From positions 1-12,677 of the forward strand of contig CALLQH010000038.1 of assembly GCA_938014945.1 (NCBI GenBank): a DNA stretch of 12,677 nt, given 5' to 3'. The notes under the pieces were generated by a model. It ran no database searches, had not been told where the DNA came from, and saw nothing but the letters and a program-made list of their open reading frames with translations. Of this stretch, positions 1-8,039 are shown in pieces (position 1 is the stretch's first letter; every line of letters starts with the position of its first letter). This DNA is from an uncultured bacterium (GTDB lineage Bacteria; Pseudomonadota; Alphaproteobacteria; SP197). Made by a program: the position numbers and the translations under genes.

Positions 1-497
1 AGGATGGGTGCCGCGGCAAAGGCTGCGAAGCGACCGGCGGAGGTGAGCATGCCGCCGAACAGCGCGACCAGCGAGACGAGCAGCAGGTAGGGAAAGGTGA
101 TCCGCGTCAGCGCCACGGTGAGCGTGAACTTCTCTGGGTCGTCGGTGAAACCCGGCGCCATCAGCGAAATCAGCAGCGGCATGGCGATCTCGACCACCAG
201 CACCAGCACCAGCAGAACGCTCGCCAGCACGGCCAGGGTCTGGTCGGCCAGGCGGCGCGCCTCCTCGCGCCCCTCGCCCTCCAGGCTGCGGGCAAAGACC
301 GGCACGAAGGCCGCCGCGAAGGCGCCCTCGGCGAACAGGCGGCGGAAGAAGTTCGGCAGCTTGAAGGCAACGAAGAAGGCATCGGCCGACACGCCCGCGC
401 CCAGCGCCGCGGCGATCAGCACATCGCGCCCGTAACCCAGCACACGGCTGACCGCGGTCAGCCCCGACACCGTGGCGAAGGCACGAACGAGACTCAT
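1..497 (-). CDS. murJ: Lipid II flippase MurJ (MviN), N-terminal 165 residues, cut by window edge
   Basis: MurJ moves lipid II across the inner membrane for peptidoglycan synthesis. Read from the ATG at 497-495, the product begins MSLVRAFATVSGLTAVSRVL and stays open to base 1, so the C-terminal two thirds lie outside the window. It aligns without gaps to the remembered start of E. coli MurJ. Arg18, Arg24, Asp39 and Arg52, in the blocks SRVLGYGRD, ADAFFVAFKLPN and RRLFAEGAF, fall at the same positions; several of these are essential in E. coli. Further hydrophobic segments occur near residues 88-112 and 130-150, as expected of a MATE-like polytopic protein. The gene is last in the mutS-glnD-murJ run, 143 bp after glnD, so it may have its own promoter, although I found no well-spaced one. 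The Shine-Dalgarno is weak; no in-frame ATG or GTG was seen in the nearest 45 bases upstream. Confidence 0.95.
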   Translation of the reverse strand, partial: MSLVRAFATVSGLTAVSRVLGYGRDVLIAAALGAGVSADAFFVAFKLPNFFRRLFAEGAFAAAFVPVFARSLEGEGREEARRLADQTLAVLASVLLVLVLVVEIAMPLLISLMAPGFTDDPEKFTLTVALTRITFPYLLLVSLVALFGGMLTSAGRFAAFAAAPI

Positions 498-640
498 GGG
501 CTGTCTACCGGAAGCGGGCTGGAGGTGGCCGTATGGCCCTTGATGGCGGCGTTTCGATGGCGCGGCGGCCGACCCGCCGCATCCTGCCGCGCGGACGCTA
601 TCACGGCGCAGGAGGGCATTGTAGCGGACGGAACCGCACC
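498..640. other. glnD-murJ intergenic region with a GC-rich hairpin
   Basis: This 143-bp gap is the longest in the minus-strand run. It contains a perfect 7-bp inverted repeat with a 5-base loop (GCGGCGG at 562-568, CCGCCGC at 574-580). Neither strand has a T-run after it, so it is not a convincing intrinsic terminator. A TACAAT hexamer reads toward murJ (minus strand, about 618-623), but no -35-like element lies at 16-18 bp. I see no small gene here. Confidence 0.4.
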
Positions 641-3391
641 CTACTGCGCCGCGTCGGCAACAGGATCGGCCGCGGCGATGAGCGCCAGCAGGCGTTTGCG
701 GATGTCGGCGAGCTTGCCCTCGTGGGTCACCTTCAGGCCGAATGCGTCGCGCACGTAGAAGGCATCGACCGCGCGCTCGCCATAGGTGGTGACGCGGGCC
801 GTGACGATGGAAAGGCCGAGATCGGTGATCGCCTGGGCAAGGTCATAGAGCAGGCCCACGCGGTCGCGGGCGGTGATCTCGATCACCGTGTGCTTGGTCG
901 AGGCCTTGTTGTCGATCAGCACGCGCGGCGCGACGGGCAGTGCCGCGCCGGCGGACCAGCTCTGACGGCGACGCGCGACCTCGGTGGGCAGATCCAGGCG
1001 GCCGCCCAGGGTGTCCTCGATGGCGCCGACCATGCGCACCAGGCGTTCCTCGTCGGCAAAGGCGCGCGCGCTTTCGTCCTGCACCCAGAAGGTATCGAGC
1101 GCCATGCCGTCGAGCGTGGTGAAGATGCGCGCATCGACGATGGAGGCCCCGGCGATGGCGATGGCGCCGGCGATGCGCGCGAAGATGCCGCGCTGATCGG
1201 GCGCAAAGACCGTGACCTCTGTGACGGCGCGGAAGGTGTCGACGCGGGTTTCGACGGCCAGCGGGGGATCGTCGCCCGCGCGCGCCTCGGCCCGGCGCAC
1301 CATCTCGGCGTGGCGTATGTGGGTCTCGCCGTCGAAGGCGAGCCAGTAGGGCGCAACCAGCCGGCCGACATGGACGTCGATGGCGCGGCTGTCCCAGTTG
1401 CCGAGCTGCTCGCGCAGGTCCTGGGTGATGGCATCGACCCGCTGGCGCTTGCCGATCGCCTCGCCGTGGCCGCCCGAGAGTTTCTCCTCGGCGCGGAAGT
1501 AGAGCTCGCGCAGGAGCTGGCCCTTCCAGCCGTTCCACACCTTCGGGCCGACGGCGCGGATATCGGCGACGGTGAGCACCAGCAGCAGGCGCAGGCGTTC
1601 CATGGACTGCACCTCCTTGGTGAAGTCCTCGACCGTCTTCGGGTCGGCGACATCGCGGCGGAAGGCGGTGTTCGACATCATCAGATGCCAGCGCACGAGC
1701 CAGGCGACCGTATCGGTCTCCTCTTCCGAGAAGCCCAGGCGCGGGCACAGGGCATGGGCGACCTCGGCGCCCAGCACCGAGTGATCGCCACCCCGGCCCT
1801 TGGCGATGTCGTGAAGCAGCACGGCAACGTAGAGCACGCGGCGCTGGATGATCTTGGGGAAGATCTCGGTCGCCAGCGGCAGTTCGTCGCCGACCTCGCC
1901 GCGCTCGATGGCAGCGAGCACGCCGATCGCCCGGATCGAATGCTCGTCGACCGTATAGACGTGGTACATGTCGTGCTGCATCTGGGCGACGACGCGGCCG
2001 AAGTCCGGCAGGAAGCGACCCATGACGCCGGCCTCGTTCATGCCGCGCAGGGCCGCCTCGGGATCGTTCTCTCCCGTCAGGATTTCCACGAACAGGCGAT
2101 TGGCTTCCGGGTCGTCGCGCAGGGCGTTGTCGACCCGCGCCAGGCTCTGGGTGATCAGCCACAGGGCGCGGGGATGGATCTCCAGGTCGCGCCGCTGGGC
2201 GACGTGGAAGATGCGGATCAGGTCCACGGGATGCTTGGCGAAGTGGCGCCGGTCCGGCACGGCAAGGCGCGCGCCCTCGACCGAGAAGCCGTCGACATCC
2301 TCCTTCTCGACGCCGTAACGCACGCGGCTGCGCGGTGCGGCCTGGGCATCCTCGATGGCCGCCGCGAAGATGCGCGTCAGGTCGCCGACCTCCTTGGCGA
2401 CGATGAAGTAGCGCTTCATGAAACGCTCCACCGCGCGCTGGCCCTTGGTGCCGGTGAAACCCATGCGGCGGGCGATCTCGGTCTGGCTGTCGAAGGTGAG
2501 GCGGTCTTCCTCGCGGCCCGAGATGGTGTGGAGGTGGCAGCGCACGCGCGTCAGGAAGTCCTGGGCGCGGGCAAAGCGCGTCAGTTCCGCGCGCGTCAGC
2601 ACGCCGGCCTCGGCCAGGCCCTCCACCTGCTTTACCCGGTAGAGGTACTTGGCGATCCAGAACAGGGTGTGGAGATCGCGCAGGCCGCCCTTGCCGTCCT
2701 TGACGTTGGGCTCCAGCACATAGCGGCTGTCACCCATGCGGGCGTGGCGCTTGTCGCGCTCCTCCAGCTTGGCGCGCACGAACTCCGGCCCGGTGCCGGT
2801 GACGACGTCGCGCTGGAAGCGGCGCTCCAGGCTCGTCATCAGGGCGCGGTCGCCCCACAGGAAACGGGCCTCCAGCAGGGCGGTGCGGATCGTCATGTCG
2901 GCCTGGGCGCGGCGCACGCAATCGTCGACCGTGCGCACGGCATGACCGACCGTGAGGTTGAGATCCCAGAGGATGTAGAGCGCGCTTTCGACGACCTGCT
3001 CGATCCAGGGTGTCGCCTTGTAGGGCAGCAGAACCAGCAGATCGATGTCGGAGTGTGGAGCGAGTTCGCCGCGGCCGTAACCGCCGACCGCGACCAGCGC
3101 GATGCGCTCGCCCTTCAGGCGGTTGGCGTTGGGCGCCATGCGCTCGGTGACGTGGCGCATCATGGCGCGGATCACCTCGTCGACCGCCAGCGACATGCCG
3201 GCCACCAGCTCGCGCCCCGGGGCGCCGTCGTCCAGCCGCCGGCCGACCTCGGCGCGGGCGTGGTCGAGCGCCTCGCGCAGGATCGCGAGCAGCCCGGCGC
3301 GGTCGCCGTCGGGCAGCGCGGCGAGACTGGCGTCCAGCTTGCGGCGGCTGACGATGGCGCTGGCGCGCGGGATCAGGGGTCGGCGGGCCAT
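641..3391 (-). CDS. glnD: Bifunctional PII uridylyltransferase / uridylyl-removing enzyme GlnD
   Basis: GlnD senses glutamine: it uridylylates PII proteins (GlnB/GlnK) when nitrogen is short and removes UMP when glutamine is high. The 916-residue length suits the family. Domains in order: a nucleotidyltransferase domain with GGYGRGELAPHSDIDLL at 103-119, where Asp115 and Asp117 are the expected metal ligands; a linker domain; an HD hydrolase domain with HVYTVDEHS (477-485) and LLHDIAKG (525-532) plus His537; and two C-terminal ACT domains (about 724-800 and 833-905) that bind glutamine. All catalytic motifs are intact, so both activities are expected. The start ATG (3391-3389) shares one base with the mutS stop (TGATG), and a good GGAGGA ribosome site lies inside the end of mutS, indicating coupled translation. 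The C-terminus is short and ends DAAQ. Confidence 0.97.
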   Translation of the reverse strand: MARRPLIPRASAIVSRRKLDASLAALPDGDRAGLLAILREALDHARAEVGRRLDDGAPGRELVAGMSLAVDEVIRAMMRHVTERMAPNANRLKGERIALVAVGGYGRGELAPHSDIDLLVLLPYKATPWIEQVVESALYILWDLNLTVGHAVRTVDDCVRRAQADMTIRTALLEARFLWGDRALMTSLERRFQRDVVTGTGPEFVRAKLEERDKRHARMGDSRYVLEPNVKDGKGGLRDLHTLFWIAKYLYRVKQVEGLAEAGVLTRAELTRFARAQDFLTRVRCHLHTISGREEDRLTFDSQTEIARRMGFTGTKGQRAVERFMKRYFIVAKEVGDLTRIFAAAIEDAQAAPRSRVRYGVEKEDVDGFSVEGARLAVPDRRHFAKHPVDLIRIFHVAQRRDLEIHPRALWLITQSLARVDNALRDDPEANRLFVEILTGENDPEAALRGMNEAGVMGRFLPDFGRVVAQMQHDMYHVYTVDEHSIRAIGVLAAIERGEVGDELPLATEIFPKIIQRRVLYVAVLLHDIAKGRGGDHSVLGAEVAHALCPRLGFSEEETDTVAWLVRWHLMMSNTAFRRDVADPKTVEDFTKEVQSMERLRLLLVLTVADIRAVGPKVWNGWKGQLLRELYFRAEEKLSGGHGEAIGKRQRVDAITQDLREQLGNWDSRAIDVHVGRLVAPYWLAFDGETHIRHAEMVRRAEARAGDDPPLAVETRVDTFRAVTEVTVFAPDQRGIFARIAGAIAIAGASIVDARIFTTLDGMALDTFWVQDESARAFADEERLVRMVGAIEDTLGGRLDLPTEVARRRQSWSAGAALPVAPRVLIDNKASTKHTVIEITARDRVGLLYDLAQAITDLGLSIVTARVTTYGERAVDAFYVRDAFGLKVTHEGKLADIRKRLLALIAAADPVADAAQ

Positions 3392-6096
3392 CAGTCCCGG
3401 TCCTCCAGGAGGTCCTTCAGCTTATACAGGAAATCGAGCGCCTCGCGGGGCGTCATCTGGTCGGGATGGGCGGCCTCCAGCGCCTGTTCCAACGCCGAAA
3501 GGCCGGCGGGCGCTGCGACGGCGGGGGCCGGACGGGCGGCCTGGAAGAGCGGCAGGTCGTCGGCCAGGCGCACCAGGGCGCTGCCCTGCTCGCCGGTCTC
3601 GATGGTCTTCAGCACCTCTTCGGCGCGCGCGATGACGGCGGCGGGAAGCCCCGCAAGCTGGGCGACGTGGATGCCGTAGCTGCGGTCGGCGGCACCCTTG
3701 CCGACCTCGTAGAGGAAGCGGATCTCGTTCTGCCACTCCTTGACCCGCATGGTGTGGGGCACCAGCGCATCGAGCCGGGCGGCAAGCGCGGTGAGCTCAT
3801 GGTAGTGGGTGGCAAAGAGGGCGCGGCAGCCGTTGCTCTCGTGCAGGTGCTCCAGCACCGACCAGGCAATGGAGAGACCGTCGAAGGTCGCCGTGCCGCG
3901 GCCGATCTCGTCCAGGATCACCAGGGCGCGGGGACCGGCCTGGTTGAGGATGGCGGCGGTCTCGACCATCTCGACCATGAAGGTGGAGCGGCCGCGCGCC
4001 AGATCGTCGGCCGCGCCGACGCGGCTGAACAGGCGGTCGACGACGCCGATGTGCGCAGCCTTTGCCGGCACGAAGCTGCCCGCCTGGGCCATCACCGCGA
4101 TCAGCGCGTTCTGGCGCAGGAAGGTCGACTTGCCCGCCATGTTGGGGCCGGTGAGCAGCCACAGTCTTTGTTGCGGCGAAAGGTCGCAGTCGTTGGCAAC
4201 GAAGCTCTGACCCGAAGCCGGATCGGCCATGGCCTCCACCACCGGATGGCGCCCGCCGGTGATGAGGAAGGCCGGTGTGTCGTCGACCAGCGGGCGGCAG
4301 TAGCCGCGCTCCACCGCGATGTGGGCGAGACCCGCGGCAACGTCGATCAGGGCGAGCGCGCGGGCGAGTTTCGCCAGGGCGCCGTCCTGCGCCAGCACGG
4401 CAGCGACCAGCTTCTCGAAGACCTCCAGCTCCAGCGCGACGGCGCGGTCGGCGGCACGCGCGATCTTGGCCTCCAGCTCGCCGAGCTCCACCGTGGTGTA
4501 GCGCATGGCGCTCGCCATCGTGGCGCGGTGGATGAAGATCGCGCGGTCGAGCTTGTCGGCGTGCTGCTGGGCGATCTCGACGTAGTAGCCCAGCATGTTG
4601 TTGTGGCGCAGCTTGAGCGAGGAAACGCCCGTCTCCTGCTGGTAGCGCGTCTGCAGCGCGGCGATGTGGCGGCGGCTGTCGTCGCGCAGGGCCTTGGCCT
4701 CGTCGAGATCGGCCAGATGCCCGGCGCGCACGAAACCGCCGTCGCGCGCCAGCAGGGGCGGCTCGTCGATCAGTGCGGCATCCAGCGCATCGATCAGGTC
4801 CTGCGGTCCGTCGAGCGCCTTGCGCGCGGCGGCAAGATCGCGGGCGAGGGGACCGGCCGCATCGAGGCGCGCGGCGATGGCGGCGCCGGCGGCCAAACCC
4901 GCGCGGATCGCGGCGAGATCGCGCGGCCCGCCGCGGCCCAGGGCCAGACGACCAAGCGCGCGCTCCAGGTCCGGCGCCTCGCCGAGCAGGGCGCGCAGGT
5001 CGCGGCGCAGGTCGCCGTCGCCGACGAAGGTTTCCACCGCATCCAGGCGGCGCGCGATCATGGCGGGGTCGGTGAGCGGCGCGGAGAGGTGCTGGGCCAG
5101 CAGACGCGCCCCCGCGCCAGTCACCGTGCGATCCATGACGCCGAGCAGGCTGGTCTTGCGCCCGCCGTCGAGCGCGGCGGTGAGTTCCAGGTTGCGCCGG
5201 GTCGCGGCATCGATCGCCATCAGGGCGCCGGGCGCGACGCGGCGCGGCGGGGCGAGACGCGGCACGCGGCCCTTCTGGGTGAGTTCGACATAACCCACCA
5301 GCCCGCCCATGGCGGCGAGTTCGGCGCGGTTGAAGCTGCCGAAGCCGTCGAGCGCCTCGACCTTGTAGACTTCCTTCAGACGCCGCTCGGCGCTGCGGCT
5401 GTCGAAGCGGCTGGCGGGTTCAGGCGTCAGCCGGCGCTGCCAGGGGGCGAGCGCGTCGGTCAGCGCAGCATCCGAGAGCATGGCTTCCGAAAGCACCAGT
5501 TCGGCCGGCTGCACCCGGTCGAGCGCGGCGGCGACGCCGGCGAGCGTCAGCGGCTCCACGGCGAAGGCCCCGGTCGACATCTCGATCCAGGCGAGCGCCC
5601 ATTCGTCCTGGGCGCGGGCAAGGCAGGCCAGGTGGTTGGCGGCGCGCGCGTCGAGCAGGGTGTCCTCGGTCAGCGTGCCGGGCGTCACGATACGCACCAC
5701 ATCGCGCTTCACGACCGACTTGCTGCCGCGCTTCCTGGCCTCGGCCGGGTCCTCGACCTGCTCGCAGATGGCGACCTTGAAACCCTGGCGGATCAGGCGC
5801 TCCAGATAGGTTTCTGCGGCATGGACCGGTACGCCGCACATGGCGACATCCTCGCCCAGGTGCTTGCCCCGCTTGGTGAGCGCGATGTCGAGCGCGCCCG
5901 CGGCCTGGCGGGCGTCGTCGAAGAACAGCTCGTAGAAATCGCCCATGCGGAAGAACAGCAGGACGCCCGGATTGGCGCGCTTGATCGACCAGTACTGCGC
6001 CATCATCGGCGACATCTGGCCCGCGGACGCGCCGGCGCCGTCCTCCGGTGCGGAGGCGGCCTCGTCCCGTCGATGATCTGGGGCGTTTTCGGTCAC
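3391..6096 (-). CDS. mutS: DNA mismatch repair ATPase MutS
   Basis: MutS binds mismatches and small loops and recruits MutL in an ATP-dependent way. Numbering from the GTG at 6096-6094 (901 residues): mismatch-binding domain from about residue 28 with MGDFYELF (51-58), whose Phe54-x-Glu56 pair contacts the mismatch; connector and lever/clamp domains to about 560; then the ABC-type ATPase with Walker A GPNMAGKST (650-658), the block SRVGAADDLARGRSTF (691-706), Walker B LVILDE (Asp729, Glu730) and FATHYHEL (761-768). The C-terminal helix MTPREALDFLYKLKDLL is the usual oligomerisation tail. The start is uncertain. A TTG at 6126 gives ten more residues but sits in a hairpin; an ATG at 6015 would leave only the conserved core start MSPMMAQYW. 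None has a strong Shine-Dalgarno. The first ~27 residues are low-complexity and acidic. The stop overlaps the glnD start by one base. Confidence 0.96.
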   Translation of the reverse strand: MTENAPDHRRDEAASAPEDGAGASAGQMSPMMAQYWSIKRANPGVLLFFRMGDFYELFFDDARQAAGALDIALTKRGKHLGEDVAMCGVPVHAAETYLERLIRQGFKVAICEQVEDPAEARKRGSKSVVKRDVVRIVTPGTLTEDTLLDARAANHLACLARAQDEWALAWIEMSTGAFAVEPLTLAGVAAALDRVQPAELVLSEAMLSDAALTDALAPWQRRLTPEPASRFDSRSAERRLKEVYKVEALDGFGSFNRAELAAMGGLVGYVELTQKGRVPRLAPPRRVAPGALMAIDAATRRNLELTAALDGGRKTSLLGVMDRTVTGAGARLLAQHLSAPLTDPAMIARRLDAVETFVGDGDLRRDLRALLGEAPDLERALGRLALGRGGPRDLAAIRAGLAAGAAIAARLDAAGPLARDLAAARKALDGPQDLIDALDAALIDEPPLLARDGGFVRAGHLADLDEAKALRDDSRRHIAALQTRYQQETGVSSLKLRHNNMLGYYVEIAQQHADKLDRAIFIHRATMASAMRYTTVELGELEAKIARAADRAVALELEVFEKLVAAVLAQDGALAKLARALALIDVAAGLAHIAVERGYCRPLVDDTPAFLITGGRHPVVEAMADPASGQSFVANDCDLSPQQRLWLLTGPNMAGKSTFLRQNALIAVMAQAGSFVPAKAAHIGVVDRLFSRVGAADDLARGRSTFMVEMVETAAILNQAGPRALVILDEIGRGTATFDGLSIAWSVLEHLHESNGCRALFATHYHELTALAARLDALVPHTMRVKEWQNEIRFLYEVGKGAADRSYGIHVAQLAGLPAAVIARAEEVLKTIETGEQGSALVRLADDLPLFQAARPAPAVAAPAGLSALEQALEAAHPDQMTPREALDFLYKLKDLLEDRD
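3401..3406 (-). promoter_or_regulatory. Shine-Dalgarno of glnD inside the end of mutS
   Basis: The minus strand reads GGAGGA here, nine bases before the glnD ATG. It supports the start chosen for glnD and coupling to mutS translation. The site is half of a short palindrome (CCTCC-A-GGAGG, 3402-3412), but a one-base loop is too tight for a real hairpin. Confidence 0.65.
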
Positions 6097-6109
6097 GGCA
6101 GGGTCTGTC

Positions 6110-6128
6110 GGTTGCGTCGGGCGCAACC
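6110..6128. repeat. Perfect 7-bp hairpin between ltaE and mutS
   Basis: GGTTGCG (6110-6116) and CGCAACC (6122-6128) form a perfect 7-bp stem with a 5-base loop. On the mutS strand the stem contains the TTG that would be the earliest mutS start. No T-run follows on either strand, so a classical terminator is unlikely. It may be a processing or attenuation structure, or chance. Confidence 0.5.
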
Positions 6129-6163
6129 TAGCACATCACGCCGGGCGTTGCGGTGGACAAGGC

Positions 6164-7234
6164 TCAGGCTGCCGCCTCGGCAAAGGCAGACAGCGCGCGG
6201 TCGATGCCATCGGCATCGACGTCCTTGTGGACCACCAGGCGGATGTTGCGGCCCGACCGGCCCAGCACCACGCCCGCGGCCCCGACCCGCTCCAGAACCG
6301 ACTTCCAGCGCTCCTGGGGCAGGGAGACGAAGACCATGTTGGTCTGGCAGGCCCCGAGATCGACGCCGAAGCCCGGAAGTTCGGCAAGACCCGCTGCCAG
6401 GCGGCGCGCCTTGGCGTGATCCTCGGCCAGCCGCTCGACATTGTGGTGCAGGGCATGGAGGCCGGCGGCCGCAAGGATGCCGGCCTGGCGCATGCCGCCG
6501 CCCAGCAGCTTCCTCTGGCGGCGCGCCCGCGCGATGACGTCGGCCGGACCCGCCAGCACCGTGCCGCAGGGCGCGCCCAGCCCTTTGGAGAGGCAGAGCG
6601 AGACCGTATCGGCGGTGTCGGCCAGCGCCTTCGCGGGCACGCCCAGGGCAACGGCGGCGTTCATCAGGCGGGCGCCGTCGAGATGCACCGACAGGCCGCG
6701 TTCGCGGGCGACATCGGACGCGGCCTTGAGGCGCGCCACCGTCTGCACCCGCCCGCCCATGGTGTTTTCCAGGCAGAGCAGGCGGCTGATGGGATAATGG
6801 GGATCGTCCGGCTTGATCGCCGCGGCGACATCGTCGGGATCGAGGCCGCCGTCGGCGCCGATCGGCAGGACGCAGTGGACGATGCCGCCCAGCGCCGAGC
6901 TGCCACCCGCCTCGGCGGCAAAGACGTGATAACCCGCGCCGCCGATGATCTCCTCGCCGCGCTGGCAGTGGGCGAGCATGGCCGCAAGGTTGCTCTGGGT
7001 GCCCGAGGTGCAGAAGACCGCCGCCTCCTTGCCGAGCAGGGCGGCGACATGGGCTTCCAGGGCGTTGACGCTGGGATCGTCGCCATAGACGTCGTCGCCG
7101 ACCTCTGCCTCGGCCATCGCCCGGCGCATGGCGGCATCGGGCCGCGTCACCGTGTCGCTGCGCAGATCGACCGCGTCGGGCGCGTTGCTCTGGCCGGCGG
7201 TGCCGGATCCGGGATAGGCGGCGGTGTCGTTCAT
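6164..7234 (-). CDS. ltaE: Low-specificity L-threonine aldolase (PLP-dependent)
   Basis: This fold-type I PLP enzyme splits L-threonine or L-allo-threonine into glycine and acetaldehyde. The 356-residue protein closely follows the LtaE family: DLRSDTVTRP (23-32), GDDVYGDDPSVNALE (46-60), SGTQSNL (77-83), the PLP-stacking His103 before EAGG, LHLDGAR-type block with Asp186 and Arg189 (HLDGARLMNA), the PLP lysine Lys217 in LCLSKGLG, and GGGMRQAGILAAAG (245-258). One notable change is LENTMGGRV, where E. coli LtaE has LENTHNGKV, so Met159 replaces an active-site His. The ATG at 7234 follows GGGG at a six-base spacing; an in-frame ATG at 7246 adds only MGPE. The gene lies 68 bp after the transporter and before mutS, probably in one transcript. 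The first ~20 residues, before the conserved start, are a non-conserved leader. Confidence 0.92.
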   Translation of the reverse strand: MNDTAAYPGSGTAGQSNAPDAVDLRSDTVTRPDAAMRRAMAEAEVGDDVYGDDPSVNALEAHVAALLGKEAAVFCTSGTQSNLAAMLAHCQRGEEIIGGAGYHVFAAEAGGSSALGGIVHCVLPIGADGGLDPDDVAAAIKPDDPHYPISRLLCLENTMGGRVQTVARLKAASDVARERGLSVHLDGARLMNAAVALGVPAKALADTADTVSLCLSKGLGAPCGTVLAGPADVIARARRQRKLLGGGMRQAGILAAAGLHALHHNVERLAEDHAKARRLAAGLAELPGFGVDLGACQTNMVFVSLPQERWKSVLERVGAAGVVLGRSGRNIRLVVHKDVDADGIDRALSAFAEAAA

Positions 7235-7302
7235 CTCTGGCCCCATGCTCGTGCGCTGCGCGCGAAGGGATAGACCCGGCGGGAGTGCAAGTAAATGTCG
7301 CC

Positions 7303-7902
7303 TCAGGCGCGGGCGGCGCGGTGTTCGTCGCGGGCGGCCAACCAGACCTCCCGCGCGGCGTCTGCGTTGATCGCGGCGATGGCCAGGCCCACGATCAGGT
7401 CGGGCCATGCCGAATGCCAGAGCGTGGCCGTCACCCCCGCCGAGGCGATGATGGCGATGTTTGCCGCCGCGTCGTTGCGCGCCGAGAGAAAGGCCGCCCG
7501 GCTGAGGCTGCCGCCGTGGCGGCGCCAGCGCACCAGAAGGAAGGCGCAGAGCAGATTGACGGCCAGGGCGCCCGCACCGGCCAGCGACAGCGGCACCGGA
7601 TCGGGCGGCAGGGGCGCCTGGAACTTGTCCCAGGCCATCCAGAGGGTGGCCAGCCCCGGCACCAGCAGGATGGCGGCCAGCGCCATGCCGACCCGGGCGC
7701 GCCAGGCCATGCTCCAGGCCAGCGCCACCGCGATCAGGAAGTTGACGCTGGCGTCCTCCAGGAAATCGACGCTGTCGGCAAAGAGCGAGACCGAGCCGAT
7801 CGCCAGCGCGACGGCGAATTCGACGCCGAAGTAGGCAAGGTTGAGCAGGGCGACGATGATCACCACCCTGCGTAGGCCAGCCTCCATCTCTTCCCGCGCC
7901 AT
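7303..7902 (-). CDS. Short cation diffusion facilitator-type transporter
   Basis: This is a 199-residue membrane protein with about six hydrophobic segments (roughly 13-35, 37-62, 72-91, 105-125, 145-160 and 167-185), resembling the cation diffusion facilitator family. These proteins export divalent metals in exchange for protons. The second segment carries SVSLFADSVDFLEDASVN, placing Asp46 and Asp50 where YiiP-type transporters bind metal. The fifth carries SARNDAAAN: Asp144 is kept, but the usual His four residues earlier is Ser140. The cytoplasmic C-terminal domain of standard members is absent, leaving only about 15 residues after the last helix. The ATG at 7902 is preferred because GGGGAA lies eight bases upstream. 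A TTG at 7932 overlaps the candidate -10 box, and an ATG at 7887 is also possible. It appears to be first in the minus-strand run. Substrate unknown. Confidence 0.82.
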   Translation of the reverse strand: MAREEMEAGLRRVVIIVALLNLAYFGVEFAVALAIGSVSLFADSVDFLEDASVNFLIAVALAWSMAWRARVGMALAAILLVPGLATLWMAWDKFQAPLPPDPVPLSLAGAGALAVNLLCAFLLVRWRRHGGSLSRAAFLSARNDAAANIAIIASAGVTATLWHSAWPDLIVGLAIAAINADAAREVWLAARDEHRAARA

Positions 7903-7931
7903 GCCGCCGCTTCCCCGTGCCGAGAGGGGCA

Positions 7932-7958
7932 AGCCTAGGCCCGCAGGGGCTCACGCAA
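7932..7958 (-). promoter_or_regulatory. Weak candidate promoter for the transporter-ltaE-mutS run
   Basis: The minus strand reads TTGCGT (7958-7953), a 15-base spacer, then TAGGCT (7937-7932). A transcript would begin about 20-25 bases before the transporter ATG. The spacing is shorter than ideal, so this is tentative. Confidence 0.25.
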
Positions 7959-7983
7959 CAGGGGTCGGGGCTGCAACTTCGCT

Positions 7984-8011
7984 TTGACGGCGGGCGCGCC
8001 CCGGATAGGCT
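7984..8011 (+). promoter_or_regulatory. Candidate sigma70-type promoter of maeB
   Basis: TTGACG (7984-7989), a 16-base spacer and TAGGCT (8006-8011) match a housekeeping promoter reasonably well. The leader would be about 20-25 bases. A perfect 10-base palindrome, GGGCGCGCCC (7992-8001), fills the spacer. It could be an operator, but such palindromes arise easily in GC-rich DNA. Confidence 0.45.
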
Positions 8012-8039
8012 GGAGGCACACAGCACGGAACGACATCCC

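Noticed and set aside
195..212. Three tandem CACCAG hexamers in murJ
   Set aside because: They encode alternating Leu-Val in a membrane helix in frame. Three copies are too few to suggest phase variation.
3402..3412. Palindrome CCTCCAGGAGG around the glnD ribosome site as a translation-blocking hairpin
   Set aside because: The central loop would be a single base, and the sequence also encodes conserved MutS C-terminal residues.
533..6537. Two very long plus-strand open frames (533-3679 and 3466-6537) opposite glnD and mutS
   Set aside because: They are antisense to genes with full sets of family motifs, their translations are rich in Ala, Gly, Arg, His and Asp without domains, and long antisense frames are expected in GC-rich coding DNA.
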